Positions 16,810-24,735 of a DNA stretch of 64,000 nt are shown piece after piece. How positions within the stretch are numbered: position 1 is the stretch's first letter; each line of letters starts with the position of its first letter. The position numbers and the translations under genes are program-made. A model generated the notes under the pieces. It saw only the letters and a list, made by a program, of their open reading frames with translations. It was not told the DNA's origin and searched no databases. The stretch is taken from the NCBI RefSeq assembly GCF_032598905.1, contig NZ_CP122458.1, positions 4,861,001 to 4,925,000 on the forward strand, in the 5' to 3' direction. Source of the DNA: Streptomyces sp. 11x1. Lineage in GTDB: Bacteria; Actinomycetota; Actinomycetes; Streptomycetales; Streptomycetaceae.

Positions 16810-18175
16810 TGACGGGTCGCTCCTCGGGCAGTTCGTAGCGGCGGACGCGTTCGCGCAGGGCCAGCGCCGAGACCAGGGTGACCGGGCCGAGGCGGCCGAT
16901 GAACATCAGCAGGACGAGGATCAGCTGTCCGGCGTCGGGGAAGTCGGCGGTGATGCCGGTGGACAGGCCGACCGTGGCGAAGGCGGAGACGACCTCGAAC
17001 AGCACTCCGTCCAGGGGCAGCGAGGTCATGCTGAGGAGGGCCAGCGTGGCGGCCATGACCAGGCCGACGCCGAGCAGCACCACGGTCAGCGCCTGGCGCA
17101 GGCTGTGCGGGGCGAGTCTGCGGCCCAGGACCGTGGAGTTGGGTTCGCCTCGCACCTCGGCGATGATCGCGACGGCCAGGACCGCGAACGTGGTGACCTT
17201 GATGCCGCCCGCGGTACCCGCGCTGCCACCGCCGACGAACATCAGCATGCAGGTCATCAGGAGTGTGGAGGCGTGCATGGCCCCGATGTCGAGGGAGTTG
17301 AAGCCGGCGGTGCGGGTCATCGCGGAGTGGAAGAACCCGTTCAGCAGCTTCGCGGGCCAGTCGTGCGATCCGAGAGTGGCCGGGTTGGTCCACTCCAGCA
17401 GACAGGTGAGCAGGGTGCCGACGGCGAGCAGCACGACGGTGGTGACGAGCGTCAGCCTGGTGTGCAGGGTCCAGTTGCGGCGTCCGGTGGTGCGGTGGCG
17501 GTTGCGGTGGCGGAGCAGTTCCAGGAGGACGGGGAAGCCGAGCCCGCCGAGGATCACGGCGACGGCGATCGGCAGGGTGACCCACGGGTCCTGGGCATAG
17601 CGGGTCAGGCTGTCGGCGTGCAGGCCGAAGCCGGCGTTGTTGAAGGCCGACACGGCGTGGAAGTAGCCCAGGTACACGGCCTCGCCGATGGAGTCGCCGT
17701 AGCCGAAGCGGAAGCGCAGGGAGAGGACCGCGCCGACCGCGAGTTCCACGATCAGCGTCGTGCCCGCGACGCCGAGCAGCACCCGCCGCACGTCACCGAT
17801 GTCCAGGCTCTTGGTCTCCGCCTGCGCGGTGAGCTGCAGTCGCAGCCGCAGCTTCCCGGAGACCAGCAGCGCGAGCAGGGAGGCCATGGTCATGATGCCG
17901 AAGCCGCCGATCTGGATCAGCGCGAGGATCACGCCCTCGCCGAAGCCGCTCCAGTACGTGCCGGTGTCCACCACGGCCAGACCCGTCACGCAGACGGCCG
18001 AGGTGGACGTGAACAGCGCGGTCACCAGCCCGGTGGCCGTACCGTCCTCGGCGGCGAGCGGCAGCGCGAGCAGCCCGGTCCCGAGGGCGATCGCGGCGGC
18101 GAAGGCCAGCACGACCGTACGGGCCGGGTGCGCGGCCAACAGCGACCTGCGCGGATGCGCGGTACGTCTCGCCAC
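16802..18175 (-). CDS. ktrB: Potassium transporter pore subunit, TrkH/KtrB family
   Basis: About 457 residues from the GTG at 18175, which has an AAGGGGAG box just before it. The same frame is open from a TTG at 18241 that lacks a ribosome site. The four-fold pore repeat is visible. The selectivity loops are TSTSAVCVTGLAVVDTGTYW, FHAVSAFNNAGFGLHADSL, FHSAMTRTAGFNSLDIGAM, and VSAFATVGLSTGITADFPDA. Each has the conserved glycine that lines the K+ filter. IKVTTFAVLAVAI is also typical. It works with the RCK subunit encoded by the overlapping downstream gene to import K+ (usually Na+-dependent in Ktr). The nearby antiporter genes suggest joint K+/Na+ homeostasis. Confidence 0.92.
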   Translation of the reverse strand: MARRTAHPRRSLLAAHPARTVVLAFAAAIALGTGLLALPLAAEDGTATGLVTALFTSTSAVCVTGLAVVDTGTYWSGFGEGVILALIQIGGFGIMTMASLLALLVSGKLRLRLQLTAQAETKSLDIGDVRRVLLGVAGTTLIVELAVGAVLSLRFRFGYGDSIGEAVYLGYFHAVSAFNNAGFGLHADSLTRYAQDPWVTLPIAVAVILGGLGFPVLLELLRHRNRHRTTGRRNWTLHTRLTLVTTVVLLAVGTLLTCLLEWTNPATLGSHDWPAKLLNGFFHSAMTRTAGFNSLDIGAMHASTLLMTCMLMFVGGGSAGTAGGIKVTTFAVLAVAIIAEVRGEPNSTVLGRRLAPHSLRQALTVVLLGVGLVMAATLALLSMTSLPLDGVLFEVVSAFATVGLSTGITADFPDAGQLILVLLMFIGRLGPVTLVSALALRERVRRYELPEERPVIG

Positions 18176-18290
18176 GGCTCCCCTTCTGCGTACGCCCGGT
18201 CCGTCAAGGATGGGTACGGACTTCGTACGGGGTCCGTCCAACCCGCGCGGCCGTCACCCTATCCGGCGGCGGCAAGCGAACGCGCAGCAC

Positions 18291-18500
18291 TCACGAGCCG
18301 CTCCGGGGGGTGTCCCGGCGGATCCGGTACAAGCCGTGCAGGCTGAGCACGACCGTCCCGCCCGCGATCGTCGGCCACCATCGCGAGGCCCCGTGCCTGG
18401 ACAGCTCTATGCCCTTCACCAGCAAAGCTGTCGAAACCAGGACGGCCAGCCACCCCATCGCGATGTCGACCACACCGCCCCGTCCGAACGGCTCCTTCAC
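18291..18500 (-). CDS. Small two-TM membrane protein
   Basis: 69 residues. I chose the GTG at 18498-18500 because AAAAGGAG stands 6 nt upstream. An ATG nine codons earlier has no site. Two hydrophobic segments are visible (AMGWLAVLVSTALLVKGIEL and TIAGGTVVLSLHGLYRI), joined by SRHGASRWWP, with a basic C-terminus. It starts 38 bp after the nhaA stop on the same strand, so it is probably cotranscribed with the antiporter. It could be a small accessory protein, but no family is recognised. Confidence 0.6.
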   Translation of the reverse strand: MKEPFGRGGVVDIAMGWLAVLVSTALLVKGIELSRHGASRWWPTIAGGTVVLSLHGLYRIRRDTPRSGS

Positions 18501-18537
18501 CTTCGACTCCTTTTGTCCAGCTCGCATCGCCGAGGTC

Positions 18538-19854
18538 TCAGCCCGTGCCCTCGGCACCGTCGCGACCGGGGGCGGCGCGCTGGTAGATGTCGGGGATGCC
18601 GTCGGCGTCCTCGTCCCGGTTCTCCGCCTCCCACAGGCGGCGGTAGATGCCGTTGCGGCGTTTGATCAGGAGGGCCGCGAGGGCAGCGGCGATCAGGGAG
18701 CCGAGCAGCACGGCCACCTTGACGTGCTCGACGTCGGCCGGATCGGTGAAGGCCAGTTCGCCGATGAGCAGGGCCACGGTGAAGCCGATGCCCGCCAGTA
18801 CCGCGAGGGCGAACACGTCCGCCCAGGCCAGGTCGGGGTTGAGGCGGGCCCGGGTGAAGCGGGCGGCGAGGTAGGTGCCGGCGAAGATGCCCACCGTCTT
18901 GCCCAGTACCAGTCCGAGGACGACGCCCAGGGGCTCCGGTTGCGTGAACACCGCGCCCAGGGCGGTGCCCGACACGCTCACCCCGGCGGCGAACAGCGCG
19001 AACAGCGGCACCGCCACCCCGGCCGAGACCGGCCGCAGCAGGTGTTCGGTCCGCTCCCCGGGGGAGGCGTCCTCGTCCTCGTCGCGGACCGTGCGCAGGA
19101 TCAGGCCCATGGCCACACCGGCCACGGTGGCGTGCACGCCGCCGTTGTACATCAGCGCCCAGATCACCAGGCCCAGCGGCACGTACCACCACCAGCCGCG
19201 CACCCGGAAGCGCTGGAGCAGATAGAACACGACCAGTCCGGCCACGGCCCCGGCGAGCGCGGCCGGGTTCAGGTCACTGGTGAAGAAGACCGCGATGACC
19301 AGGATCGCGCCGAGGTCGTCGACCACGGCCAAGGTCAGCAGGAAGGCCCGCAGCGCGGACGGCAGGTGGGTGGAGAGCACCGCGAGGACGGCGAGCGCGA
19401 AGGCGATGTCGGTGGCCATGGGCACCGCCCAGCCCTGTGCGCTGCCGCCGCCGAGTCCGACGGTGGCCAGGTAGACGCCGGCGGGGATCACCATGCCGCA
19501 CAGGGCGGCGACCACCGGGAGGGCGGCCGTGGCCGGGGTCCGCAGTTCGCCTGCCACCAGCTCACGCTTCAGCTCGATCCCGGCGACCAGGAAGAACACG
19601 GTCAGCAGCCCGTCCGCCGTCCAGTGCCCCACGGACAGGTCAAGGCCGAGAGCCGCTATCCCGAAGTGTGCGTCGCGCAGGTCCTCGTACGACCCGCTCC
19701 ACGGGGTGTTCGCCCAGACCAGTGCCACCACGGCCGCCGCCAGCAGCACGAGCCCGCCCACCGTCTCCGTACGCAGGGCGCGGGCCACCCGCACCTGCTC
19801 CGGCCAGGGCAGCAGACCGAGGAAGACGGAACGTTCACGACGGGGGGCACGCAT
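18538..19854 (-). CDS. nhaA: Na+/H+ antiporter NhaA
   Basis: 438 residues from the ATG at 19854, preceded by GGAGG. The frame is open 34 codons further up, but that part overlaps a conserved leader. NhaA landmarks: VALVWANTPWSGSYEDL, GLLTVFFLVAGIELKRELVA, and WAVPMATDIAFALAVLAVLS, which contains the ATDIAF motif. FLLTLAVVDDLGAILVIAVF follows, with the twin Asp of the ion-binding site. MYNGGVHATVAGVAMGLILR and LAGIGFTVALLIGELAF complete the pattern. It exchanges cytoplasmic Na+ (or Li+) for external H+. The C-terminal tail is charged (AENRDEDADGIPDIYQR). The 5' leader at 19904-19954 is shared with the other antiporter gene at 21700. Confidence 0.95.
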   Translation of the reverse strand: MRAPRRERSVFLGLLPWPEQVRVARALRTETVGGLVLLAAAVVALVWANTPWSGSYEDLRDAHFGIAALGLDLSVGHWTADGLLTVFFLVAGIELKRELVAGELRTPATAALPVVAALCGMVIPAGVYLATVGLGGGSAQGWAVPMATDIAFALAVLAVLSTHLPSALRAFLLTLAVVDDLGAILVIAVFFTSDLNPAALAGAVAGLVVFYLLQRFRVRGWWWYVPLGLVIWALMYNGGVHATVAGVAMGLILRTVRDEDEDASPGERTEHLLRPVSAGVAVPLFALFAAGVSVSGTALGAVFTQPEPLGVVLGLVLGKTVGIFAGTYLAARFTRARLNPDLAWADVFALAVLAGIGFTVALLIGELAFTDPADVEHVKVAVLLGSLIAAALAALLIKRRNGIYRRLWEAENRDEDADGIPDIYQRAAPGRDGAEGTG

Positions 19855-19903
19855 CCGGGAAGACCTCCACAGCATCGGGTTCTGGGCATACGCGCCCCTT
19901 CGA

Positions 19904-19954
19904 CGCCGACCAGACTTCCCGGCACACCCCGCGCCTTTGACGCGTTCTTTACAC
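19904..19954 (-). promoter_or_regulatory. Leader element shared with the CPA1 antiporter gene (copy A, before nhaA)
   Basis: A 51-nt segment aligning without gaps to 21608-21658 on the other strand: 40 of 51 identical, the last 25 nt (19928 to 19904) perfectly identical. Key parts in order are TAAAGAAC, a 14-nt variable stretch, GGTGTGCC, GGGAAGTCTG, GTCGGCG. The segment ends 49 nt before the nhaA start. Being transcribed with, and upstream of, unrelated proteins, it must be conserved for regulation. It may be an RNA structure or a protein site. Confidence 0.7.
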
Positions 19955-20052
19955 ACTAACCGCCACGGCGCGGGGCATGCGGCCCGAGCGTGTCCGATGC
20001 GGGCGGGCCGCTGCGATCATCATCACGTTTGGGTGCCCTGCCGGGGGGCGGG

Positions 20053-21138
20053 TCAGAGGGGTTTCGTCGGCCAGTCGAGCAGTCGGGCGCCGATCACCGC
20101 GGTCTGGAGGGTGTACCGGTGGACCGGATCGGAGGGGTCGGCACCGGTCAGTTTGTGGATGCGTTCGAGGCGGTACGTGAAGGCGCGCACGCTCAGCGAC
20201 AGTCGCCGGGCGGCCTCCGCGGAGACGCAGCCCGAGTCGAAGTAGGCGGTGAGGGTGTCGAGGAGCGGCTGGGCTCCGCCGCGGGCCTGACGCAGAGGGC
20301 CGAGGGCGTTCTCCACCAGGTCGGCCATGGCCTGTCGGTCTCGGGTGAGGACGGGATAGACGAGGAGGTCGGCGGAGCGGAGCACGGGATCGTCGAGTTC
20401 CAGGCGTTCGGCCAGGTCGAGGGCGTTGAGGGCCTCCTCGTACGACTGGACGACGCCCGCCGGGCCCGTGTGCGGGCGGCCGAGCGCCACCTGTCCGCCC
20501 CCGGTCGCGGCGAACGCCTGCTTGGCGAAGTACACGAGGACGTCGTCCTGGTCGCCCGGGGCGACGCAGACGAGTCGGCCGTCCTTGGTGGTGAGAAGGA
20601 TGCTGCGGTCGCCGAACCGGCCTCTCAGCGCGCGCTCCACCTCCCGGAGCACCGGGTCGCCCTCCTCGTAGGCGGCCGGGCCGCGGGCCACGGCGACCGC
20701 GTGTTCGTACGAGAGCCGCAGCCCGTAGCGTTCCGCGCGCTGGGCCAGTCGGCCCAGGTCGCTGCGGCCGTACAGCAGGTCGTCGATGAACTCCCGGCGG
20801 GCGGCCTCCTCCTGGCGCACGGCGTGGCGCTGAGCCCGTTCGTAGCCCTCGGCGAAGGCGTCGAGAGCCTGCGCGGCGACGGACAGCACGTCGTCCACCA
20901 TCGGTTCGCTGCCGTTGGGCCAGTGTGCCCGGGTGGCTGTCATGTGGGCGCCGACCAGGGCACGCAGCCCGATCCCGGCCTCGGCCGCCTGTTCACCCAG
21001 GGCACGGCGCGAGGCCAGTTCGTCCCGGGAGAGCCTGCGGCCGGTGGCCGAGGCATCGGCGAGGATGTCGGCGTATCCCTCCAGGTACGCCTCGTGTCCC
21101 GCTGCCCCGCGCCCCTCGGACACGTCCCGTCCCGCCAT
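20053..21138 (-). CDS. PucR/CdaR-type helix-turn-helix regulator
   Basis: 361 residues from the ATG at 21138 (GGGGGA 6 nt before). The N-terminal region to about residue 125 is a helical RsbRD_N-like sensor: YLEGYADILADASATGRR and AHMTATRAHWPNG. A middle GGDEF-like segment follows (YEHAVAVARG, and ILLTTKDGRLVCVAPGDQDD). The C-terminus is the PucR HTH: LLDTLTAYFDSGCVSAEAAR then RLSLSVRAFTYRLERIHKL and VHRYTLQTAVIGARLL. This family activates in response to small molecules. It stands between nhaA and the CPA1 antiporter gene and is a candidate regulator of both. The shared leader could be a target, but that is untested. Confidence 0.85.
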   Translation of the reverse strand: MAGRDVSEGRGAAGHEAYLEGYADILADASATGRRLSRDELASRRALGEQAAEAGIGLRALVGAHMTATRAHWPNGSEPMVDDVLSVAAQALDAFAEGYERAQRHAVRQEEAARREFIDDLLYGRSDLGRLAQRAERYGLRLSYEHAVAVARGPAAYEEGDPVLREVERALRGRFGDRSILLTTKDGRLVCVAPGDQDDVLVYFAKQAFAATGGGQVALGRPHTGPAGVVQSYEEALNALDLAERLELDDPVLRSADLLVYPVLTRDRQAMADLVENALGPLRQARGGAQPLLDTLTAYFDSGCVSAEAARRLSLSVRAFTYRLERIHKLTGADPSDPVHRYTLQTAVIGARLLDWPTKPL

Positions 21139-21285
21139 ACAGGTCCCCCAGATCGAATGCGCCCTCGTCGTCGTCTTGACGCACGGTCGCAGGAGCGTAC
21201 TCCCGCCCCTGCCTGAAGCGGTGCCTGCCCCCGGCAAGGAGACACCGGTTCGGGCGGATTCCGCAGTGCCCCTGCCACGGGCCGG

Positions 21286-21525
21286 CGCCTCCGCGGCCTG
21301 ATCGGCGAGGGCCCGGACGTCTTGGAGGTGGACATGACGGGGGTGGGCCATGTCAGCCCTGAAGGGTGCGCGGCGCTCTTCGCGGCTCTCCGCGCCGCCC
21401 GTGAGCACGGCACACGACTGATCATCACTCGCCCCAACGATCAGGCACGGTCGGCCATGCGGAAGATCAGCCTGACACGGGCCCTCGCTCGTTCTCTTCC
21501 GGACGGAGATCCCACCGCAGCCTGA
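21286..21525 (+). pseudogene. STAS-domain (anti-sigma-factor antagonist) remnant, N-terminus missing
   Basis: The frame reads RLRGLIGEGPDVLEVDMTGV then GHVSPEGCAALFAALRAARE and RLIITRPNDQARSAMRKISL. This is the second half of an RsbV/SpoIIAA-like STAS domain, including the strand and serine region (VSPEG). The first two beta strands and any proper start codon are lacking. The frame is open only back to 21217 without a likely start. A short protein from TTG 21322 could be made but would lack half the fold. I treat it as a decayed gene next to the antiporter. Confidence 0.6.
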
Positions 21526-21607
21526 CGCCTGCCCCGGGCAACGCCCGGTGCCGGAACCCGGCAACGAAAGAGAGCCCGTGGCTGCGCGCCAAGAACCTGT
21601 CAGCGCC

Positions 21608-21658
21608 GCGTAAAGAACATGTATGGTGCCCCCGGTGTGCCGGGAAGTCTGGTCGGCG
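21608..21658 (+). promoter_or_regulatory. Leader element shared with nhaA (copy B, before the CPA1 antiporter)
   Basis: Partner of the element at 19904-19954. The perfectly matching 25 nt here are 21634-21658, and the element ends 41 nt before the antiporter ATG at 21700. Its GCCCCCGG and GCCGGG segments could pair locally (CCGG-TGTG-CCGG). Downstream a GAGAGCTCTC palindrome (21666-21675) may form a second hairpin near the ribosome site. Confidence 0.7.
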
Positions 21659-21699
21659 GTCTTGGGAGAGCTCTCTTCGCCGATTCGGGGGTCCTGTTC

Positions 21700-22935
21700 A
21701 TGGTGCTCGTCGTGGTCTTCGGGGTGGCGCTGCTGATCGCGGTGCTGCTGTCGGGTCTCGCCGCCCGCACGGTGCTGTCGACATCGCTGCTCTTCCTGGT
21801 CGGCGGCGCGCTCGTCAGCGACGGTTTCCTGGGCTGGATCCACATCACGCCGGACAGCGAGATCGTGTCGGTGACCGCGGACCTGGCGCTGTTCGCGGTG
21901 CTGTTCACCGACGGCATGCACGTCTCCTTCCCCAAGCTGCGCCAGAACTGGCGCAACCCGGTCCGCGCCCTGGGGCTCGGCATGCCGCTGGCGTTCATCG
22001 GCATGGCGCTGATCACGCACTACCTGGTGGGCCTGGACTGGACGACGTCCTTCCTGGTCGGCGCCGTACTCGCGCCGACCGACCCGGTGTTCGCCTCCGC
22101 GATCGTCGGCCGCAAGGAAGTCCCGTCGAAGCTGCGGCAGTTGCTGAACGTGGAGAGCGGCATCAACGACGGCCTCGCCCTGCCCGTCGTCCTCGTCCTG
22201 ATCGCGGCGGCCGGGCCGACCTCCGGGCACGCCGAGTCGTCCCTGGGGAAGATCGCCCTGGAGCTGGTCCTCGGGCTGCTCTTCGGCATCGTCCTGCCCT
22301 ACGTCGTCGTCGAACTCGTACGGTTCCGGCTGCTGGGCGCCGAGCCCAAGCTCCAGCCGCTGCTGCCGCTGGCGATCGGCGTGATCCTGTACGCGGTCTG
22401 CCACCTCACGCACGCCAACCCCTACCTCGCCGCGTTCTCCGCGGGGGCCGTGCTCACCGCACGCTCGCTGGAGGCGAAGGAGGCGTTCGAGCCGCTCGGT
22501 GAGGCGCTGGCGGAGCTGGCCAAGTTCGCGGCCCTGCTGGTCTTCGGTGCACTGCTGACACCGTCGCTCTTCGGTGACCTGTCCTTCGGCGGATACGCGG
22601 CGGTCGTCCTGGCGATCGTGCTGATCCGCCCGGCGTCGCTGCTGTTGTCGCTGCTCGGCACGCGGTTCACCCGGCAGGAGAAGCTGGTCGCGGCCTGGTT
22701 CGGGCCGAAGGGCTTCGCCTCGGTGGTATACGGACTGCTGGTGCTCCAGGCCGGGATCCCACAGGGCGAGGAGGCGTTCACCCTCATCGCCGTCTGCATC
22801 GCCTTCTCGATCATCGCGCACAGCTCCACCGACGTGCCGATCGCCCGTCTCTTCCACGTCGACGACCTCGCGGGCACGTCCTCCGGTGCGGGCACGCCGT
22901 CCGCCACCGAGGAGGCCGACCGTGTGGGCGCGTGA
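21700..22935 (+). CDS. CPA1-family Na+/H+ antiporter
   Basis: 411 residues from the ATG at 21700. The frame is open back to 21619, but that stretch is the conserved leader rather than protein. About 12 TM helices are visible. Landmarks: LFTDGMHVSFPKLRQNW, GAVLAPTDPVFASAIVGRKE with the ion-binding T-D region, LNVESGINDGLALPVVLVLI with the N-D pair of electroneutral antiporters, AFSAGAVLTARSLEAKEAFE, and WFGPKGFASVVYGLLVLQAG. These are NhaP/CPA1 hallmarks. It exports Na+ or K+ in exchange for protons. It overlaps the CBS-protein gene by 14 bp. The leader shared with nhaA implies that both antiporters respond to the same signal. Confidence 0.93.
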   Translation: MVLVVVFGVALLIAVLLSGLAARTVLSTSLLFLVGGALVSDGFLGWIHITPDSEIVSVTADLALFAVLFTDGMHVSFPKLRQNWRNPVRALGLGMPLAFIGMALITHYLVGLDWTTSFLVGAVLAPTDPVFASAIVGRKEVPSKLRQLLNVESGINDGLALPVVLVLIAAAGPTSGHAESSLGKIALELVLGLLFGIVLPYVVVELVRFRLLGAEPKLQPLLPLAIGVILYAVCHLTHANPYLAAFSAGAVLTARSLEAKEAFEPLGEALAELAKFAALLVFGALLTPSLFGDLSFGGYAAVVLAIVLIRPASLLLSLLGTRFTRQEKLVAAWFGPKGFASVVYGLLVLQAGIPQGEEAFTLIAVCIAFSIIAHSSTDVPIARLFHVDDLAGTSSGAGTPSATEEADRVGA

Positions 22936-23341
22936 CCTCGCCGAGCCCTACCCGTACGTCACCACCGACGAGGACGCCGCCCACGCGGTCCGGCTGCTGG
23001 CCCTGCACCGGTTGCCCGCACTCCTGGTCGTCGACACCGACGCCGCACCGTACGCCCTTGTGCCCTGCGCCCAACTCGTCGGACGACTCATGGCCGACGG
23101 GCAGGACCGCGACGGGGCGGCGGGGATCGCCGGTCTCAGCGTCACGGACTGGCTGCCTCCCGGCAGCCCCAGCCCGCCCACGGTCGAGGAGACCGACGAC
23201 CTCACGCGGGTCGCGGACCTCATCGTGCGGACCCGCAGCCCGTTGGTCGCCGTCGTCGAACGCGACGGCGACCAACGGTGGTTGGCGGGCGTGGTGACAG
23301 CCGTCCGGCTGCTGGAACGGCTCGCCGGAGGAGGAGCGTGA
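22922..23341 (+). CDS. CBS-domain-pair protein, antiporter partner
   Basis: 139 residues from the GTG at 22922, with GAGGAGG 7 nt before it. The start lies inside the antiporter's last codons, so the two are translationally coupled. It looks like a tandem CBS module. The first half reads WARDLAEPYPYVTTDEDAAH then AVRLLALHRLPALLVVDTDA. The second half has VEETDDLTRVADLIVRTRSP then LVAVVERDGDQRWLAGVVTA. CBS pairs bind adenosine nucleotides and often gate transporters. A regulatory subunit for the antiporter is the natural reading. In related loci that I remember, an ArsB/SLC13-type permease follows, but here the next gene is unrelated. Confidence 0.8.
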   Translation: MWARDLAEPYPYVTTDEDAAHAVRLLALHRLPALLVVDTDAAPYALVPCAQLVGRLMADGQDRDGAAGIAGLSVTDWLPPGSPSPPTVEETDDLTRVADLIVRTRSPLVAVVERDGDQRWLAGVVTAVRLLERLAGGGA

Positions 23342-23443
23342 GCCGAACTCCTCGGACGGCAACCGCAGCTCCGGCCACGGGCCCCGGCCCGTGACCTGGA
23401 CTCCGACCAGCACCCCGGCAACCGCCTGCCTCGGAGGCACCCC

Positions 23444-24103
23444 GTGAACATCCCCGGCCTCACCGCGTACACCCGGACGCGGCGCACCGCGCGCAGAGAC
23501 AGCAGACGGCAGCGTCGGGAGATCCGTGAACAGCGGCTCGGCCTGCTGGCCCAGGAGTCGGCCCCACCGGCCGCGCCGCCGAGCTGGCGGGCCGGCTGGG
23601 GAGGGCGGGTCCTCGCCGTCCTGTGGTGTGCACAGTTCCTTTGGTTCGTGCTGCGCCCCGGCGTCGAGGAAAGGGCCGGCAACACTCCGGGGGACTGGAT
23701 CTTCCTGTGCTGGGCAACCATGTTCGCCACGTGGATGGCGTGCCGCCTGGGAATGTGGCGAGTCTCCGCGGGCCACAGTGGTGTGTGGATACGACGGTTC
23801 TGGACCGTCAGGTTCCTTCCGTGGCAGCAGCTCAGCCGGGTGGACATGCGGCGGGACGGCCTGCTGGAGTTCTTCGACGGCGACAGGCACCCCATGGCCG
23901 GACTGTATGGCCCTGCCTGGCTGAACCGGATCCTCGGCCGTCCCCACACCGGACAGGAGGCGGCCGACATCCTGACGGTCATGGCCCGCCACCCTCGTCT
24001 GCGGCCCGTCACGGATCCGGACCGGCGACTCAGAGGGACGCCGTTCGTCGTGTGGTCACCCTTGGCCCTGGGTGTCGTCGCCTTGGCGGGTCTGCTCCCC
24101 TGA
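23444..24103 (+). CDS. Membrane protein with a PH-like domain, function unknown
   Basis: 219 residues. The GTG at 23444 has GGAGG 7 nt before it. A long basic N-terminus (TRRTARRDSRRQRREIREQR, coiled-coil-like) leads to two TM segments (VLAVLWCAQFLWFVL and WIFLCWATMFATWMAC). A beta-rich cytoplasmic part follows (MWRVSAGHSGVWIRRFWTVR then FLPWQQLSRVDMRRDGLLEF), resembling bacterial PH domains. The protein ends with a further TM (WSPLALGVVALAGLLP). It lies 100 bp after the CBS gene and may belong to that transcript. It is convergent with the microdomain cluster. Confidence 0.7.
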   Translation: MNIPGLTAYTRTRRTARRDSRRQRREIREQRLGLLAQESAPPAAPPSWRAGWGGRVLAVLWCAQFLWFVLRPGVEERAGNTPGDWIFLCWATMFATWMACRLGMWRVSAGHSGVWIRRFWTVRFLPWQQLSRVDMRRDGLLEFFDGDRHPMAGLYGPAWLNRILGRPHTGQEAADILTVMARHPRLRPVTDPDRRLRGTPFVVWSPLALGVVALAGLLP

Positions 24104-24136
24104 CGACGGCGCTCGGGCCTGCCCCACCAGTCACGG

Positions 24137-24463
24137 TCACGGCTCCGGTGTCCCGGCCCGGGGCCGGTTGTCCTTGATCGCGGACAGCAGGAACAGAAGG
24201 GCCGCGAGGCCGTAGAACCCCATACCGACGAACATGGCGGCCATGACCACGTCGTACGAGGCGTTCGCCAGGCGGGGCACCCCGTTGGCCAGCATGCCGC
24301 CGTACAAGCACAGAAGCGCGTAGGCACGGGGCCGCAGGCCGCCGGTGGGCCGACGTCTCATCCACGGCGGGACCCAGCCACGCAGGATCGCGATCGCCGG
24401 CAGCAGCATCAGGACACTGGCGACGGCCAGAGCGATCCAGTGGTAGAGCGGATTGCCGTGCAT
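24137..24463 (-). CDS. Small three-TM membrane protein at the end of the microdomain cluster
   Basis: 108 residues from the ATG at 24463 (AGAAGG 7 nt before). Three TM helices are visible: YHWIALAVASVLMLLPAIAI, YALLCLYGGMLANG, and YDVVMAAMFVGMGFYGLAAL. The hydrophilic tail is AIKDNRPRAGTPEP. It starts 14 nt after the stop of the 59-residue protein upstream and is clearly in one transcript with it. No family recognised. Its position after the AAA ATPase and flotillin suggests an accessory membrane component. Confidence 0.7.
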   Translation of the reverse strand: MHGNPLYHWIALAVASVLMLLPAIAILRGWVPPWMRRRPTGGLRPRAYALLCLYGGMLANGVPRLANASYDVVMAAMFVGMGFYGLAALLFLLSAIKDNRPRAGTPEP

Positions 24464-24477
24464 GTCGACACCTTCTT

Positions 24478-24657
24478 TCACCGGGGCCGGTCGATCAGCC
24501 GAACCGCTCCGGCGACCGCGAGACAGGTGATGCCTGCCAGCAGTACGGGAAGACCGGGCCCGGGCAGCACCCACATCACCGCGCCGCAGAGTGCGAGCGC
24601 CGCACCGGCGGCCGCGAGCGAACGCGTGACCGTGCACGTGGTGAGAGGGCGGGCCAT
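24478..24657 (-). CDS. 59-residue membrane protein
   Basis: MARPLTTCTVTRSLAAAG begins a very short protein with two hydrophobic segments (LAAAGAALALCGAVMWVL and GLPVLLAGITCLAVAGAV) and a basic end (RLIDRPR). It has a GGAG site 7 nt before the ATG at 24657 and ends 14 nt before the next start. The spacing, ribosome site and G/C-biased third positions make it a believable gene despite its size. It lies 78 bp downstream of the ATPase gene. Function unknown. Confidence 0.62.
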   Translation of the reverse strand: MARPLTTCTVTRSLAAAGAALALCGAVMWVLPGPGLPVLLAGITCLAVAGAVRLIDRPR

Positions 24658-24735
24658 CAGGTGACTCCAGGGAAGAGGAAGAAGAGGAAGGGGGTGCTTA
24701 CCGCACCGGAAGCTATCGCATATGCCAAAGGAATA

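Noticed and set aside
16087..18290. c-di-AMP (ydaO) riboswitch before the KtrAB-like genes
   Set aside because: The 110-bp leader upstream of 18175 is too short, and I saw none of the conserved ydaO segments.
19904..21658. Shared leader explained as N-terminal coding similarity of the two antiporters
   Set aside because: NhaA and CPA1 are unrelated families. Good start codons with ribosome sites lie downstream of the element in both genes.
19904..21658. Shared leader as a cobalamin riboswitch because of a GGGAAG segment
   Set aside because: The other conserved blocks of that class, such as the B12 box, are absent and the element is too short.
20053..22857. A 934-codon minus-strand frame covering the PucR gene and the antiporter gene
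   Set aside because: Only the part downstream of 21138 is protein-like. The upstream part is antisense to the CPA1 antiporter and is Asp/Gln/Arg-rich junk.
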